A program made the position numbers and the translations under genes. The notes below the pieces were generated by a model that was not told the DNA's origin, ran no database searches, and was given only the letters and a program-made list of their open reading frames with translations. A DNA stretch of 64,000 nucleotides from Lentisphaeria bacterium (lineage in GTDB: Bacteria > Verrucomicrobiota > Lentisphaeria > Victivallales > UBA1829). Where the stretch lies: the NCBI GenBank assembly GCA_017503375.1, contig JAFVTF010000082.1:1-64000 (forward strand). Reading direction: 5' to 3'. Shown one piece after another: positions 8,397 through 16,092 of this stretch (position 1 is its first letter; the number at the start of each line of letters is the position of its first letter).

Positions 8397-9101
8397 ATGA
8401 TGTCTTCCAGAACAACGATTCCGGTACCGAAAATTGAAGAAGACGGTTATGACTGGTATGCCAAGCATGAGGGAATCCTCAAAATGCAGGCGAAAACTCT
8501 GTATGAGCTGGTTTTTGTCGGCGATTCCATCTGCCACAATTGGAGCGGCGATGGCCCCGGTTTGCGTGATATCGGAATTGAAAACTGGAAGAAAGATATT
8601 GCAAAATACAAAGTTTTGAATCTGGGGTTCGGTTATGACCGGACCCAGAACATGCTTTGGCGTTTGGAACATGGAGAATTGAAAGGGCAGAATCCGAAGC
8701 TGATTGTGACGAATATCGGGACCAATCAATTCTCTGTTTCCCCGAATTACGATGGTGATACTCCCGAAGCTGCGGCAGAAGGTGCGATCGCTGTTCTGAA
8801 GAAAATCCGCGAGTATTGTCCGGAAAGCAAAATCGTTGTGATGGCTGTTTTTCCCCGCGGTCCCAGACGGGACTTCTTTGATCCCAGAATCAATCCCCTC
8901 AATGCGGCTGTAAAAGTATTTACGGAACAGCAGGATAATATGCAGTTCCTTGATATTTCCGAAAAATTTCTGAATGAAGATGGTTCCCAGAATCTGGCTT
9001 TTTATGCCGATGCCGGATGTCATCCCAATAATGCCGGGTATCAACTCTGGGCAGAGGCACTGCTGCCTTATTTTCAGGAAGCCGGATTGACGGTTGAATA
9101 A
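8397..9101 (+). CDS. SGNH/GDSL-type hydrolase, PAF-acetylhydrolase-like
   Basis: A 234-residue SGNH hydrolase without a signal peptide. Block I is FVGDSICHNW with the nucleophile Ser in GDS. The oxyanion Asn is in NIGTNQF (block III), and the Asp-x-x-His pair is in DAGCHPNNAGY (block V). The same arrangement is found in the platelet-activating-factor acetylhydrolase beta/gamma-like group, which in bacteria often removes acetyl groups from sugars or lipids. The gene follows the aconitase-like gene by 6 bases. The start could be either of two adjacent ATG codons (8397 or 8400). The substrate cannot be told from the sequence. Confidence 0.85.
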   Translation: MMSSRTTIPVPKIEEDGYDWYAKHEGILKMQAKTLYELVFVGDSICHNWSGDGPGLRDIGIENWKKDIAKYKVLNLGFGYDRTQNMLWRLEHGELKGQNPKLIVTNIGTNQFSVSPNYDGDTPEAAAEGAIAVLKKIREYCPESKIVVMAVFPRGPRRDFFDPRINPLNAAVKVFTEQQDNMQFLDISEKFLNEDGSQNLAFYADAGCHPNNAGYQLWAEALLPYFQEAGLTVE

Positions 9102-9129
9102 CTGTACAGAGTGTACAGAGTGTACGGTG
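9102..9129. promoter_or_regulatory. Triple TGTAC direct repeat containing a 6-bp palindrome
   Basis: Three 9-base units begin TGTAC (9103, 9112, 9121). The first two create CTGTAC-N5-GTACAG, a perfect 17-base inverted repeat at 9102-9118. It sits between the SGNH hydrolase and umuC. It looks like a protein binding site, perhaps for an SOS-type repressor, but it does not match the E. coli, Gram-positive or published Verrucomicrobia LexA boxes exactly. The remaining 9130-9300 holds nothing else that I recognise. Confidence 0.4.
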
Positions 9130-9300
9130 GTGTGGTTTTTCGGAAAAAGTTTTTTTCTTGAAGCAATGTTTTTTTCGACCTTTGCGGAGTTGTGTACCCT
9201 AACGAAATGAACCCTCCGGACACTCAGTTCACTCTGGTATAAATCTTATATTGTTTCGCTGCATTTTCAGAAACTTGCAAAATAATATGGAAAAGAACGT

Positions 9301-10545
9301 ATGATCGGATTGGTTGACGGCAACAATTTTTTTGTTTCCTGCGAACGGGTGTTTGATCCCACGCTGGAGGGCAAGCCTGTTGCTGTGTTGTCCAATAACG
9401 ACGGCTGCTGTATCAGCCGGTCCAATGAGTTCAAAGCTCTTGGAATCAGCATGGGAACTCCCTATTTTCAAATCCGGAATATGCCCGGATTGATTCTGCG
9501 ATCCAGTAATTATGAGTTGTACGGCGATCTCTCCCGCAGGGTGATTTCCACTTTGAATACCCTTGTTCCGAATGTGGAACAATATTCCATTGATGAAGCC
9601 TTTATTCATCCGGGTTTACCGGAGGATGCGGATTTTTATTCCTTCGGGTGTGAGGTGCGGAAACGTGTTTTGAAATGGGTTGGAATTCCCTGCGGTGTCG
9701 GGTTCGCTCAGACAAAAACATTGGCAAAAATCGCAAATCATATTGGGAAAAAACGGCCGTCCGGAGTGTTTGTAATGCCCGCAGAACCCCGGGAGGTTCT
9801 GGAAAAAACGCCTGTTTCAGAAATCTGGGGAATCGGCAGGCGTCTTGCTCCGCAGCTGGAACGGCTTGGGATTCGCAACGCGTGGCAGCTATCTCAAAAA
9901 GATCCGGCTGTAATGCAGAAGAAATTCAGTGTGAATCTGGGCAGAACCGTTATGGAACTCCGGGGAACTCCCTGTTTTGAAGAAGAGGATCCGGAAGAAG
10001 CATCCAAGAGTATTACCTGTTCCCGATCCTTCGGATATCCTGTGGTTGAATTCCGGGAACTGGAAGAATCTGTGGCGGTCTATACAGCCAAAGCGGCTGA
10101 AAAATTGCGGAAAGAAAAGTTGTGCGCTGCCGGAGCGAACGTTTATTTTCAAATGTATCCGGAATATGAACCGAATCCCCGTCCGGCAGGAACAACGGCA
10201 ATTACAGTGACTTTTCCTGTTCCGACAGATGATACATCCCGGATGCTTTCTGCAATTTTTCCAAAATTAACTGCAATATTTATTGATGGCAGACGTTACA
10301 AGAAAGCAGGGGTGATATTTTTCGGTTTGGAGTCTGCGACTTCTGTTCAGCCGGATTTGTTTTCGCCTATCCCGAAAAAAGAACGGTCGGAACTGTTCAA
10401 AACGGTGGATATGGTGAATAAGAAATTCGGACGCGGAACTGTTTTCACACTGTCGGAAGGCATAGAGAAAAAATGGCAGATGAAACGGGAAATGTTATCC
10501 GGACATTATACCACAGACTGGGATGGTTTGTTAACAGTTAAATAA
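9301..10545 (+). CDS. umuC: Y-family DNA polymerase, UmuC type
   Basis: A 414-residue translesion polymerase subunit of the UmuC/ImpB/MucB family. The first catalytic Asp lies in IGLVDGNNFFVSCERVF, and the second acidic pair lies in YSIDEAF (about residues 98-104). The DNA-binding helix-hairpin-helix region around GIGRRLAPQLERLGI is present, and the length equals that of full-length UmuC. It copies damaged DNA templates with low fidelity. There is no umuD beside it, although most UmuC proteins need a cleaved UmuD partner. The partner may lie elsewhere in the genome. The next gene, a secreted repeat protein, starts 11 bases downstream and may be in the same transcript. Confidence 0.92.
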   Translation: MIGLVDGNNFFVSCERVFDPTLEGKPVAVLSNNDGCCISRSNEFKALGISMGTPYFQIRNMPGLILRSSNYELYGDLSRRVISTLNTLVPNVEQYSIDEAFIHPGLPEDADFYSFGCEVRKRVLKWVGIPCGVGFAQTKTLAKIANHIGKKRPSGVFVMPAEPREVLEKTPVSEIWGIGRRLAPQLERLGIRNAWQLSQKDPAVMQKKFSVNLGRTVMELRGTPCFEEEDPEEASKSITCSRSFGYPVVEFRELEESVAVYTAKAAEKLRKEKLCAAGANVYFQMYPEYEPNPRPAGTTAITVTFPVPTDDTSRMLSAIFPKLTAIFIDGRRYKKAGVIFFGLESATSVQPDLFSPIPKKERSELFKTVDMVNKKFGRGTVFTLSEGIEKKWQMKREMLSGHYTTDWDGLLTVK

Positions 10546-10556
10546 AGGAGGTCTTT

Positions 10557-10970
10557 ATGAAAAAGCTTTTGATTGCTCTGCTCGTATGTGCTGTTTTGTT
10601 CTGTGCTTATGCCGGAAATCGTGAAATTTACCGTGATGCTTCCGGAAGAACAACAATGACAGCAACTCAGGTTGGCAACCGCACGATTTACCGTGACAGT
10701 TCCGGACGGATGACCGGTTCGGCTCAGAAAATGGGCAACCGTGTGATCTATCGTGATGCCTCCGGAAGAACGACAACAACCGCCACCCCGGTTGGCAACC
10801 GCGTGATTTACCGTGACGGTTCCGGAAGAATGACCGGATCATCTCAAAAGCTGGGCAATCGTGTGATCTACCGTGATGCTTCCGGAAGAACGACAACGAC
10901 AGCCACCCCGGTTGGCAACCGCGTAATTTACCGTGACGGTTCCGGAAGAATGACCGGTTCCAGAAACTGA
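10557..10970 (+). CDS. Secreted protein made of 20-residue tandem repeats
   Basis: A 137-residue protein with a signal peptide (MKKLLIALLVCAVLF, predicted cleavage after CAYA) followed by six consecutive 20-residue repeats. Odd and even repeats alternate: GNRVIYRDASGRTTTTATPV and GNRVIYRDGSGRMTGSSQKL, so the DNA period is 120 bases. Each unit has the core NRxIYRDxSGR. Short repeats with the core YRDxxGR occur in other bacterial proteins of unknown function. An AAGGAGG site lies 7 bases before the ATG. It follows umuC by 11 bases. The near-identity of the units indicates recent duplication. No function is known. Confidence 0.85.
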   Translation: MKKLLIALLVCAVLFCAYAGNREIYRDASGRTTMTATQVGNRTIYRDSSGRMTGSAQKMGNRVIYRDASGRTTTTATPVGNRVIYRDGSGRMTGSSQKLGNRVIYRDASGRTTTTATPVGNRVIYRDGSGRMTGSRN

Positions 10971-10973
10971 AGA

Positions 10974-12788
10974 TCAGTTCAGTTTAAACTCTTTGAGCTT
11001 GACTTCCGGGACCAGTTCGCTGGCGGATTCAAAACGCAGATATTTCAAATTGCCATGTCCGGCAGGAATCTGATAACGGCACTGATACCACATGGTTCCC
11101 GCATTATCCCGGAAGGGCAGCGTTTCTCCGGAAACTTCCCGGTACAGCATATCGCAGGAGTAGGCATCAGCGAGTTTTTCGGGACCGTCCACGCGTTCCG
11201 TTGAGACATCGGAATTGGAAATATTTGTTCCGAAAATCACGGGAAAATAGAATTTTGTTCCGTCTTTTTCGGATTGGAAAACGTGATTCCCAAGTTTGAA
11301 ATGTTCTTCATCCAGCATGAAACCATCAAAGAAAAGCTGATACTTGATGTTGGTCTGAACGGTGTGTGTGACGGTCAGTGTTTCAAATTCCGGAGTTTCA
11401 ACCGGAGCGAATTCTCTGTACAGCTGCTTCATTGTGATGGTATCAAGTTCCGGATAATCTTCTGAACCGTATTCCGGATTCCAGACGAGTAACGCAGCAT
11501 AGAGCAGGTCATAGAAAATCCCATTCCGCTGCAGTGTCCGCCGGGAGGTTTCTCCCCAGTTGGAAATACAGATTCCTTTCGCATAGGGATTGCTGATTCT
11601 TCTGTTCCAGTCTTTGAAATTTGTGGGATTCAGATTTGCGAAACAGAAATCCCATCCGTGATCGCTGTAGACTTTATCCAGTTTACGGTCGACGGTCCAA
11701 TACCAGTGAAAGATTTCCGGATTGCATGTGATGAGATCAGCGGAAGGATAAAGAGCTTTTTGAGATTCTTTTCCGTTGGGGGCGATTTTTTCTGCGCCGC
11801 CGATCGCTTCACCATTCCGCCAATGGGAATTCAGGAATTTTTCGCCCCAGACGATCGGTTTGATACCCCGTTCATTGAGCCAGTTTCCAATGCGGTTGAT
11901 ATCGCCTGCATAAAGTTCTGTCACCTCTTTTTTACTGCATTCCGGACACAGACCGATGGTATAACATTCATCGTGGCAGATATGGATTTTTTTCGGATGA
12001 ATCAGTTCGATGACTTCTTCGAGAAGATCCTGGAAAAGTTTATGATATCCGGGATTCAGCGGACAGCAGCAATCCGGGAACGGATCCTCTGGACGTTCTG
12101 CCAGTTCTCTGTGTCTGGTGAGCAGATAATCGCTGTGGGACATGGAAGGCATTTCCGGGATGACATCCATAAAACGTTCCCGGCAATAATCAACCATTTT
12201 GAGGAACATTTCCTGCGGAATAATTTTTCCGCCGCCGTTTTCTGAATGAATGGAATTTTTTTCCCATCCGAAGCAGTTTTGCATAACGAGCGTTTTTCCG
12301 GGATATTCATTCATGAATGATGCATATTCCAGCCAGCCCTCATTGATTTCCGGATGACTTTTATATTCCAGAGCTCCGCCCAGTTCCAGCATGACAGTAT
12401 TATATTTGCAACCTGCGGCAAAGTCAATGATCTTTTTGAACTCTTCCAAACCTTTCTCTGTCGGTTCCGGAAGATAAAGTTTCAGTACCCGTTGCGGAAC
12501 GATCGGTGCGGAACGATCTGCGAATTCCCGGAATCCGTTATTCCGGACATGGGAAAGCAATTCCTGAAGTCCGAAAAACATTGCCGCATCAGAAGCTCCC
12601 TCGATAACAGCTCCGGATTGAGTCAATTCAAGAATATATTCTTCCTCTTTCAGTTCGCTCCGGCGGATGAATTTTAATTCAATATCCGCATGAAGTTTCG
12701 CGGCGAAAACAGTAAAAATTTCCGGCAGTGTTTCTGCGCAGATGATCCGCGGAGATCCATCGGGAAATGTAAGCATCTGATTTATCAT
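10974..12788 (-). CDS. Glycoside hydrolase family 20-like enzyme
   Basis: A 604-residue protein without an obvious signal peptide, so probably cytoplasmic. Residues 1-100 look like a small GH20b-type N-terminal domain (a SDAAMFFGLQELL stretch near residue 80). A TIM barrel follows from about residue 110 (VPQRVLKLYLPEPTEKGLEEF). The Asp-Glu catalytic pair of GH20 is recognisable in KIHICHDECYTIGLC at about residue 268, and the CPEC pair just after suggests a bound metal or structural Cys. GH20 enzymes remove terminal beta-hexosamine residues. The C-terminal 170 residues are likely a beta-sandwich. The family assignment is moderately firm; the substrate is unknown. It converges with the repeat protein. 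Confidence 0.7.
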   Translation of the reverse strand: MINQMLTFPDGSPRIICAETLPEIFTVFAAKLHADIELKFIRRSELKEEEYILELTQSGAVIEGASDAAMFFGLQELLSHVRNNGFREFADRSAPIVPQRVLKLYLPEPTEKGLEEFKKIIDFAAGCKYNTVMLELGGALEYKSHPEINEGWLEYASFMNEYPGKTLVMQNCFGWEKNSIHSENGGGKIIPQEMFLKMVDYCRERFMDVIPEMPSMSHSDYLLTRHRELAERPEDPFPDCCCPLNPGYHKLFQDLLEEVIELIHPKKIHICHDECYTIGLCPECSKKEVTELYAGDINRIGNWLNERGIKPIVWGEKFLNSHWRNGEAIGGAEKIAPNGKESQKALYPSADLITCNPEIFHWYWTVDRKLDKVYSDHGWDFCFANLNPTNFKDWNRRISNPYAKGICISNWGETSRRTLQRNGIFYDLLYAALLVWNPEYGSEDYPELDTITMKQLYREFAPVETPEFETLTVTHTVQTNIKYQLFFDGFMLDEEHFKLGNHVFQSEKDGTKFYFPVIFGTNISNSDVSTERVDGPEKLADAYSCDMLYREVSGETLPFRDNAGTMWYQCRYQIPAGHGNLKYLRFESASELVPEVKLKEFKLN

Positions 12789-12820
12789 AATAAAGTCACC
12801 TCTCTGGTAAAAACCGGTTT

Positions 12821-12848
12821 AATATATCACCGGAATGGTAATAATCAA
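12821..12848 (-). promoter_or_regulatory. Promoter of the GH20-like gene
   Basis: On the minus strand TTGATT (12843-12848) and TATATT (12821-12826) are 16 bases apart, 33 bases upstream of the start at 12788. Confidence 0.65.
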
Positions 12849-12896
12849 GCTGATAAAAAATATATCGGAAAAGATTTGTTGAGAAAAACGGAAAAC

Positions 12897-12924
12897 TTGA
12901 AATGTTGAAAATATGTGTTATTGT
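12897..12924 (+). promoter_or_regulatory. Promoter of the PHP-domain lipoprotein gene
   Basis: TTGAAA (12897-12902) and TATTGT (12919-12924) with a 16-base spacer. Transcription from here would start near 12931, which rules out the upstream in-frame ATG at 12913 as the start and supports 12979. Confidence 0.65.
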
Positions 12925-12978
12925 AATACTGCCGAATCAAATGCAAATTTTTTTTTATCTGACAGGAGTATATTTATT

Positions 12979-14445
12979 ATGAGTCTATTTCAGAAGTCTT
13001 CAAAAATGCCTGAAATATCTTGTTGCGATCTGAAAATGGAGCGTTTCTGCAGCTACTCTGCGAGCAGCCACAATCAAACTGCCATTTCCATCTCATCAAC
13101 TATCCCTTTTAAGTCAAAAATTGCCGGACTTTTGAAATTGCCTCTTATAAAAATGTTTGTAACGGGTCCCATTGTTATTCTGTTGACCGGCGGATGTATG
13201 TCTGCCGAAACCTCTCAAAAACCGATATGGCGCAAAGGTGCGATTCATACACATACACTTTGGTCAGATGGCAGAGCATTGCCGGAGGTGGCTGTCAAAT
13301 CCTATAAAGATTTGAAATACGACTTCCTTTGTCTTTCGGAACATAATCTTTTTCCGGAAGGTGAATGGTGGATGCCGGTTGCAAGTGAAGAGGGAAAATG
13401 GCCGCCGAATCTCTCCCGGACAGCTTTCCGTCATGCTGAAAAAATGCTGCCGGGAAAGATCATTTCCCGTGAGAGAGGATTCCGTACATTTGTCCGCTTG
13501 CGGACATTCAAAGAATTACAGGAAATGTTTGAAGAAAAAGGGAAATTTGTTCTGATTCCCGGAGGGGAATATACATTGTCTTTTTTAACTCCGGCAGGCG
13601 AATTATATAATGCCCACTTCAATGTTTTTAATGCTGTAATGAGTTATCAGGCCATAAGTGGCAAGACTCCGGAAGAATGTATGATGCTGAATTATGCTCA
13701 GTATCTGAAAGCCGCAAAAAAAGCTCCGGAAAAGTCGTTTTATATGGTGAATCATCCGCAGTACCGTTATTGGGATATTGATCCGGTCCTTCTTGTAAGG
13801 AATCCGCAAATGACACATTTTGAGATTTGCAATGGTGCTGTTCCGCCATCTGCTGTGAAGGTTTGTTCCATGGAAAAATATTGGGACTTTGTTTTGGCAC
13901 ACCGTATTGTCAACGGTCATAAAATCATCTATGCCACAGCATCCGATGATGCACACTTTTACATAAACTCTATAGGAAAGCCTGCCGGTTTGAACTGCGG
14001 CTGGGTCATGGTGAATACTCCGGAACTTACTCCGGACAAGATCTCAGAAGCTATGAACCGCGGAGATTTTTATCCTTCCTGCGGGGTTGAACTTGAAAAT
14101 ATCATCTATAACCGTGCCGAGAAAAAACTTACTGTGCAAGTCAAACCGGAAAAGAATGTGAATTACACGATTTCTTTCATCGTTACCAAAAAGGATTTTG
14201 ACCGCAAAATAGTTTCCCGGAAATACGAGCATAAGAATAAGCAATTCAATCGGGAATTTACAGTTATTCCGGAAAATATCGGCGTGACCGCTTTGACAGT
14301 AAAGGGGACAACCGGCACTTATACGCTGAAAGAAGATGATCTTTATGTTCGTGCTGTTATAAGATCCGACAAAAAGATCACCTTTGGCAAAGCCGGCGGT
14401 TATCCTGAATATCAGACTGCCTGGACTCAGCCTCTGGTGAAATAA
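12979..14445 (+). CDS. PHP-domain (CehA/McbA-like) lipoprotein with an element-derived N terminus
   Basis: The ATG at 12979 has AGGAG 10 bases upstream. Codons 3-56 of the frame come from a repeat element (12986-13144). Only after it comes a lipoprotein-like signal (MFVTGPIVILLTGGC). The enzyme domain starts with GAIHTHTLWSDGR and continues with LCLSEHN and ATASDDAHFY; these His/Asp sets are the metal ligands of PHP phosphoesterases. The protein resembles CehA/McbA family metallohydrolases, which act on phosphate or carbamate esters. Total length is 488 residues from this start. The signal sequence now begins about 60 residues in, so normal export is doubtful. Either the gene is damaged or an internal start is used, but no ribosome site is visible there. 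Confidence 0.75.
   Translation: MSLFQKSSKMPEISCCDLKMERFCSYSASSHNQTAISISSTIPFKSKIAGLLKLPLIKMFVTGPIVILLTGGCMSAETSQKPIWRKGAIHTHTLWSDGRALPEVAVKSYKDLKYDFLCLSEHNLFPEGEWWMPVASEEGKWPPNLSRTAFRHAEKMLPGKIISRERGFRTFVRLRTFKELQEMFEEKGKFVLIPGGEYTLSFLTPAGELYNAHFNVFNAVMSYQAISGKTPEECMMLNYAQYLKAAKKAPEKSFYMVNHPQYRYWDIDPVLLVRNPQMTHFEICNGAVPPSAVKVCSMEKYWDFVLAHRIVNGHKIIYATASDDAHFYINSIGKPAGLNCGWVMVNTPELTPDKISEAMNRGDFYPSCGVELENIIYNRAEKKLTVQVKPEKNVNYTISFIVTKKDFDRKIVSRKYEHKNKQFNREFTVIPENIGVTALTVKGTTGTYTLKEDDLYVRAVIRSDKKITFGKAGGYPEYQTAWTQPLVK
12986..13144. repeat. MITE-like element, family II, copy A
   Basis: About 159 bases that align along their whole length with 35180-35340. The ends are inverted repeats of the type ATTTCAAAAGTC (left copy with one change, ATTTCAGAAGTC). 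The middle has a weak hairpin. The copy lies in frame just inside the start of the PHP-domain gene. Confidence 0.8.
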
Positions 14446-14480
14446 AAATCTGTATTTTCAAGAACGGATCGCACTCAAGA

Positions 14481-14957
14481 TCAGCCGATTGTTCTTTTCA
14501 GCGGAAGATCAAAGAATCTGATAGCATTTTCTCTTGCAATTTTTTTGAAAACAGTTTCTGAGATCCGTTTCTCATCCCGCCATTTCAAAAGCAGATTCAT
14601 TGCTGAAAACTCCATGCCGAGACAGCAATAATCTGTTCCGAAATAGAGTCTGTCCTGAAATTCTGTCAGGAAATTTGCACCGAATTCCGGATCGACACCG
14701 ATGGCTTCCAATACACCCAAACCATTTCCCGGGTTGATACTTACCCGAAGATAACCGATAACGTTATTATCAGTTTCAGCGACAAAAGATATCACGATAA
14801 TACCGCCCCGTTCAGAATGGGAAATTTCTTTCCAATAGGATTCCGGTTTTGGTTCAGTTCCGAGCAGGTCTCCGAAAACGGCTCTGAAACTTCCAAACAT
14901 GATAACCTCAACCCGGGCGGCATCACGATCTTCAAACTTTCTGATTTTTATATCCAT
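14481..14957 (-). pseudogene. Chimera of a GNAT acetyltransferase start and an amidohydrolase end
   Basis: The start at 14957 follows GGAG by about 7 bases; the upstream open frame to 15032 is partly repeat sequence. Residues 1-92 look like the first half of a GNAT acetyltransferase: IKIRKFEDRDAARV, a YLRVSI strand and EAIGVDPEF, which normally leads into the acetyl-CoA loop. That loop is missing. From about residue 97 the sequence instead reads LTEFQDRLYFGTDYC and ends with RISETVFKKIARENAIRFF, a standard end of amidohydrolase-2 family enzymes. Neither half is a complete domain. It is best explained as a deletion that joined two genes. The fused frame is still open, so the product could be made. 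Confidence 0.7.
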
Positions 14958-14990
14958 AAAAAACTCCGGATTGATTTTTCCTTTTACTAA

Positions 14991-15015
14991 TTGCTCTGTT
15001 CCCAATAAAGGTTGT
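14991..15015. repeat. Solitary end of a family I MITE-like element
   Basis: TGCTCTGTTCCCAATAAAGG and the following TTG match the left end of the elements at 1 and 22954 almost base for base, but the hairpins and right end are missing. It lies 34 bases upstream of the chimeric gene's start. Confidence 0.75.
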
Positions 15016-15130
15016 TTTGCATATTCAGTCATGAACTATCAAAAAATTCAGTGATTCTGTACAGTCCTTGGATTTTTATGGGATATCTTTACATATTTTT
15101 TATAAAAAGTAAAGATAATTTTTTTTCCGC

Positions 15131-15159
15131 TTGAAAAAATTGTGATTTTATGGTATCTT
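15131..15159 (+). promoter_or_regulatory. Promoter of uppP
   Basis: TTGAAA (15131-15136) and TATCTT (15154-15159) with a 17-base spacer. This leaves a leader of about 90 bases before the start at 15256, with no hairpin that I could identify. Confidence 0.5.
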
Positions 15160-15255
15160 ATAAGAGTTGTTTTTTTCCGGAAAAGAGGAAAAGATTTTGG
15201 AAGCAAATAATTCCTGTACTGAAATACAGGATATCAATGGAATGGATGAGATCAG

Positions 15256-16092
15256 ATGTTTTTATATATCTACTCGGTTATACAGGGGATTGTTCAGGGA
15301 ATTACGGAACTCCTTCCCATCAGCAGTACAGCTCATTTGAAGATTGTGAACAGAATCATTGCCGCTTGCGGCGGGGCTGCTCCTTCTGAAAATTTCAATA
15401 ATATGTTTGATGTGGTGATTCAGCTCGGTTCCATTTTGGCGTTCCTTGTTTATTTTCACGAAAAACTTGTTCCGGCGGCGGCTTTCCGGGATAAGGCTGT
15501 ATTCCGGAAAACATTTCTGCTCTGGTTCAAAAGCGGGATCGGTTTGATTCCCACTGCCATCGCCGGATTCCTCTTTGCCGATTATGTGGAAGGTCTTGGA
15601 CTGAAAACATTTATCACAACTCTGCTCGTGGGCGGTATCATTCTTCTTTTTCTGGAAAGCCGGAAACAGAAAGACGGCATTCAGAAGATTGAGGATATTG
15701 AAAAATTTTCTTACGCCAGAGCTTTAGGCGTTGGACTCTTTCAGTGTCTTGCCCTGATTCCCGGAACTTCCCGTTCCGCGGCAACGATCATCGGCGGTCT
15801 GATTCTCGGGGCTTCCCGTCCGCTTGCGGTGGAATTTTCCTTTTTCCTTGCGATTCCCACGATGGTTGCGGCTTCCGGATATTCTCTGCTGAAACACGGG
15901 GCATCGCTCAGCGGACAGGAATGGATCGCAGTGGCAATCGGTTTTGTTGTTTCGTTTTTTGTTTCCTGGGCAACGGTTGTTCTGTTTATGAAGTATATCC
16001 GGACAAAAGATTTCAAACCTTTCGGCTGGTACCGGATCGGGCTGGCAATTGTGCTTGGAATACTTCTCTTTTCCGGTATTTTGACGAATTGA
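15256..16092 (+). CDS. uppP: Undecaprenyl-diphosphatase
   Basis: A 278-residue integral membrane protein of the UppP/BacA family. It removes a phosphate from undecaprenyl diphosphate so the lipid carrier can be reused in peptidoglycan and polysaccharide synthesis. The first signature is QGITELLPISSTAHL (residues 11-25). The second is PGTSRSAATIIGGLILGASR (about residues 171-190) with the catalytic Ser/Arg. Several hydrophobic helices fill the rest. Length is typical for the family. It ends one base before the recN stop on the other strand, so the two genes converge with no room for a terminator between them. Confidence 0.95.
   Translation: MFLYIYSVIQGIVQGITELLPISSTAHLKIVNRIIAACGGAAPSENFNNMFDVVIQLGSILAFLVYFHEKLVPAAAFRDKAVFRKTFLLWFKSGIGLIPTAIAGFLFADYVEGLGLKTFITTLLVGGIILLFLESRKQKDGIQKIEDIEKFSYARALGVGLFQCLALIPGTSRSAATIIGGLILGASRPLAVEFSFFLAIPTMVAASGYSLLKHGASLSGQEWIAVAIGFVVSFFVSWATVVLFMKYIRTKDFKPFGWYRIGLAIVLGILLFSGILTN

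Noticed and set aside
6732-9044. 770-codon antisense frame over the aconitase gene
   Set aside because: It lies opposite a clear gene family on the other strand and has no signal, motif or ribosome site; such shadows arise from codon bias here.
10555-10896. Antisense frame over the repeat protein gene
   Set aside because: Open only because the repeat has a period divisible by three. The forward strand has the signal peptide and ribosome site.
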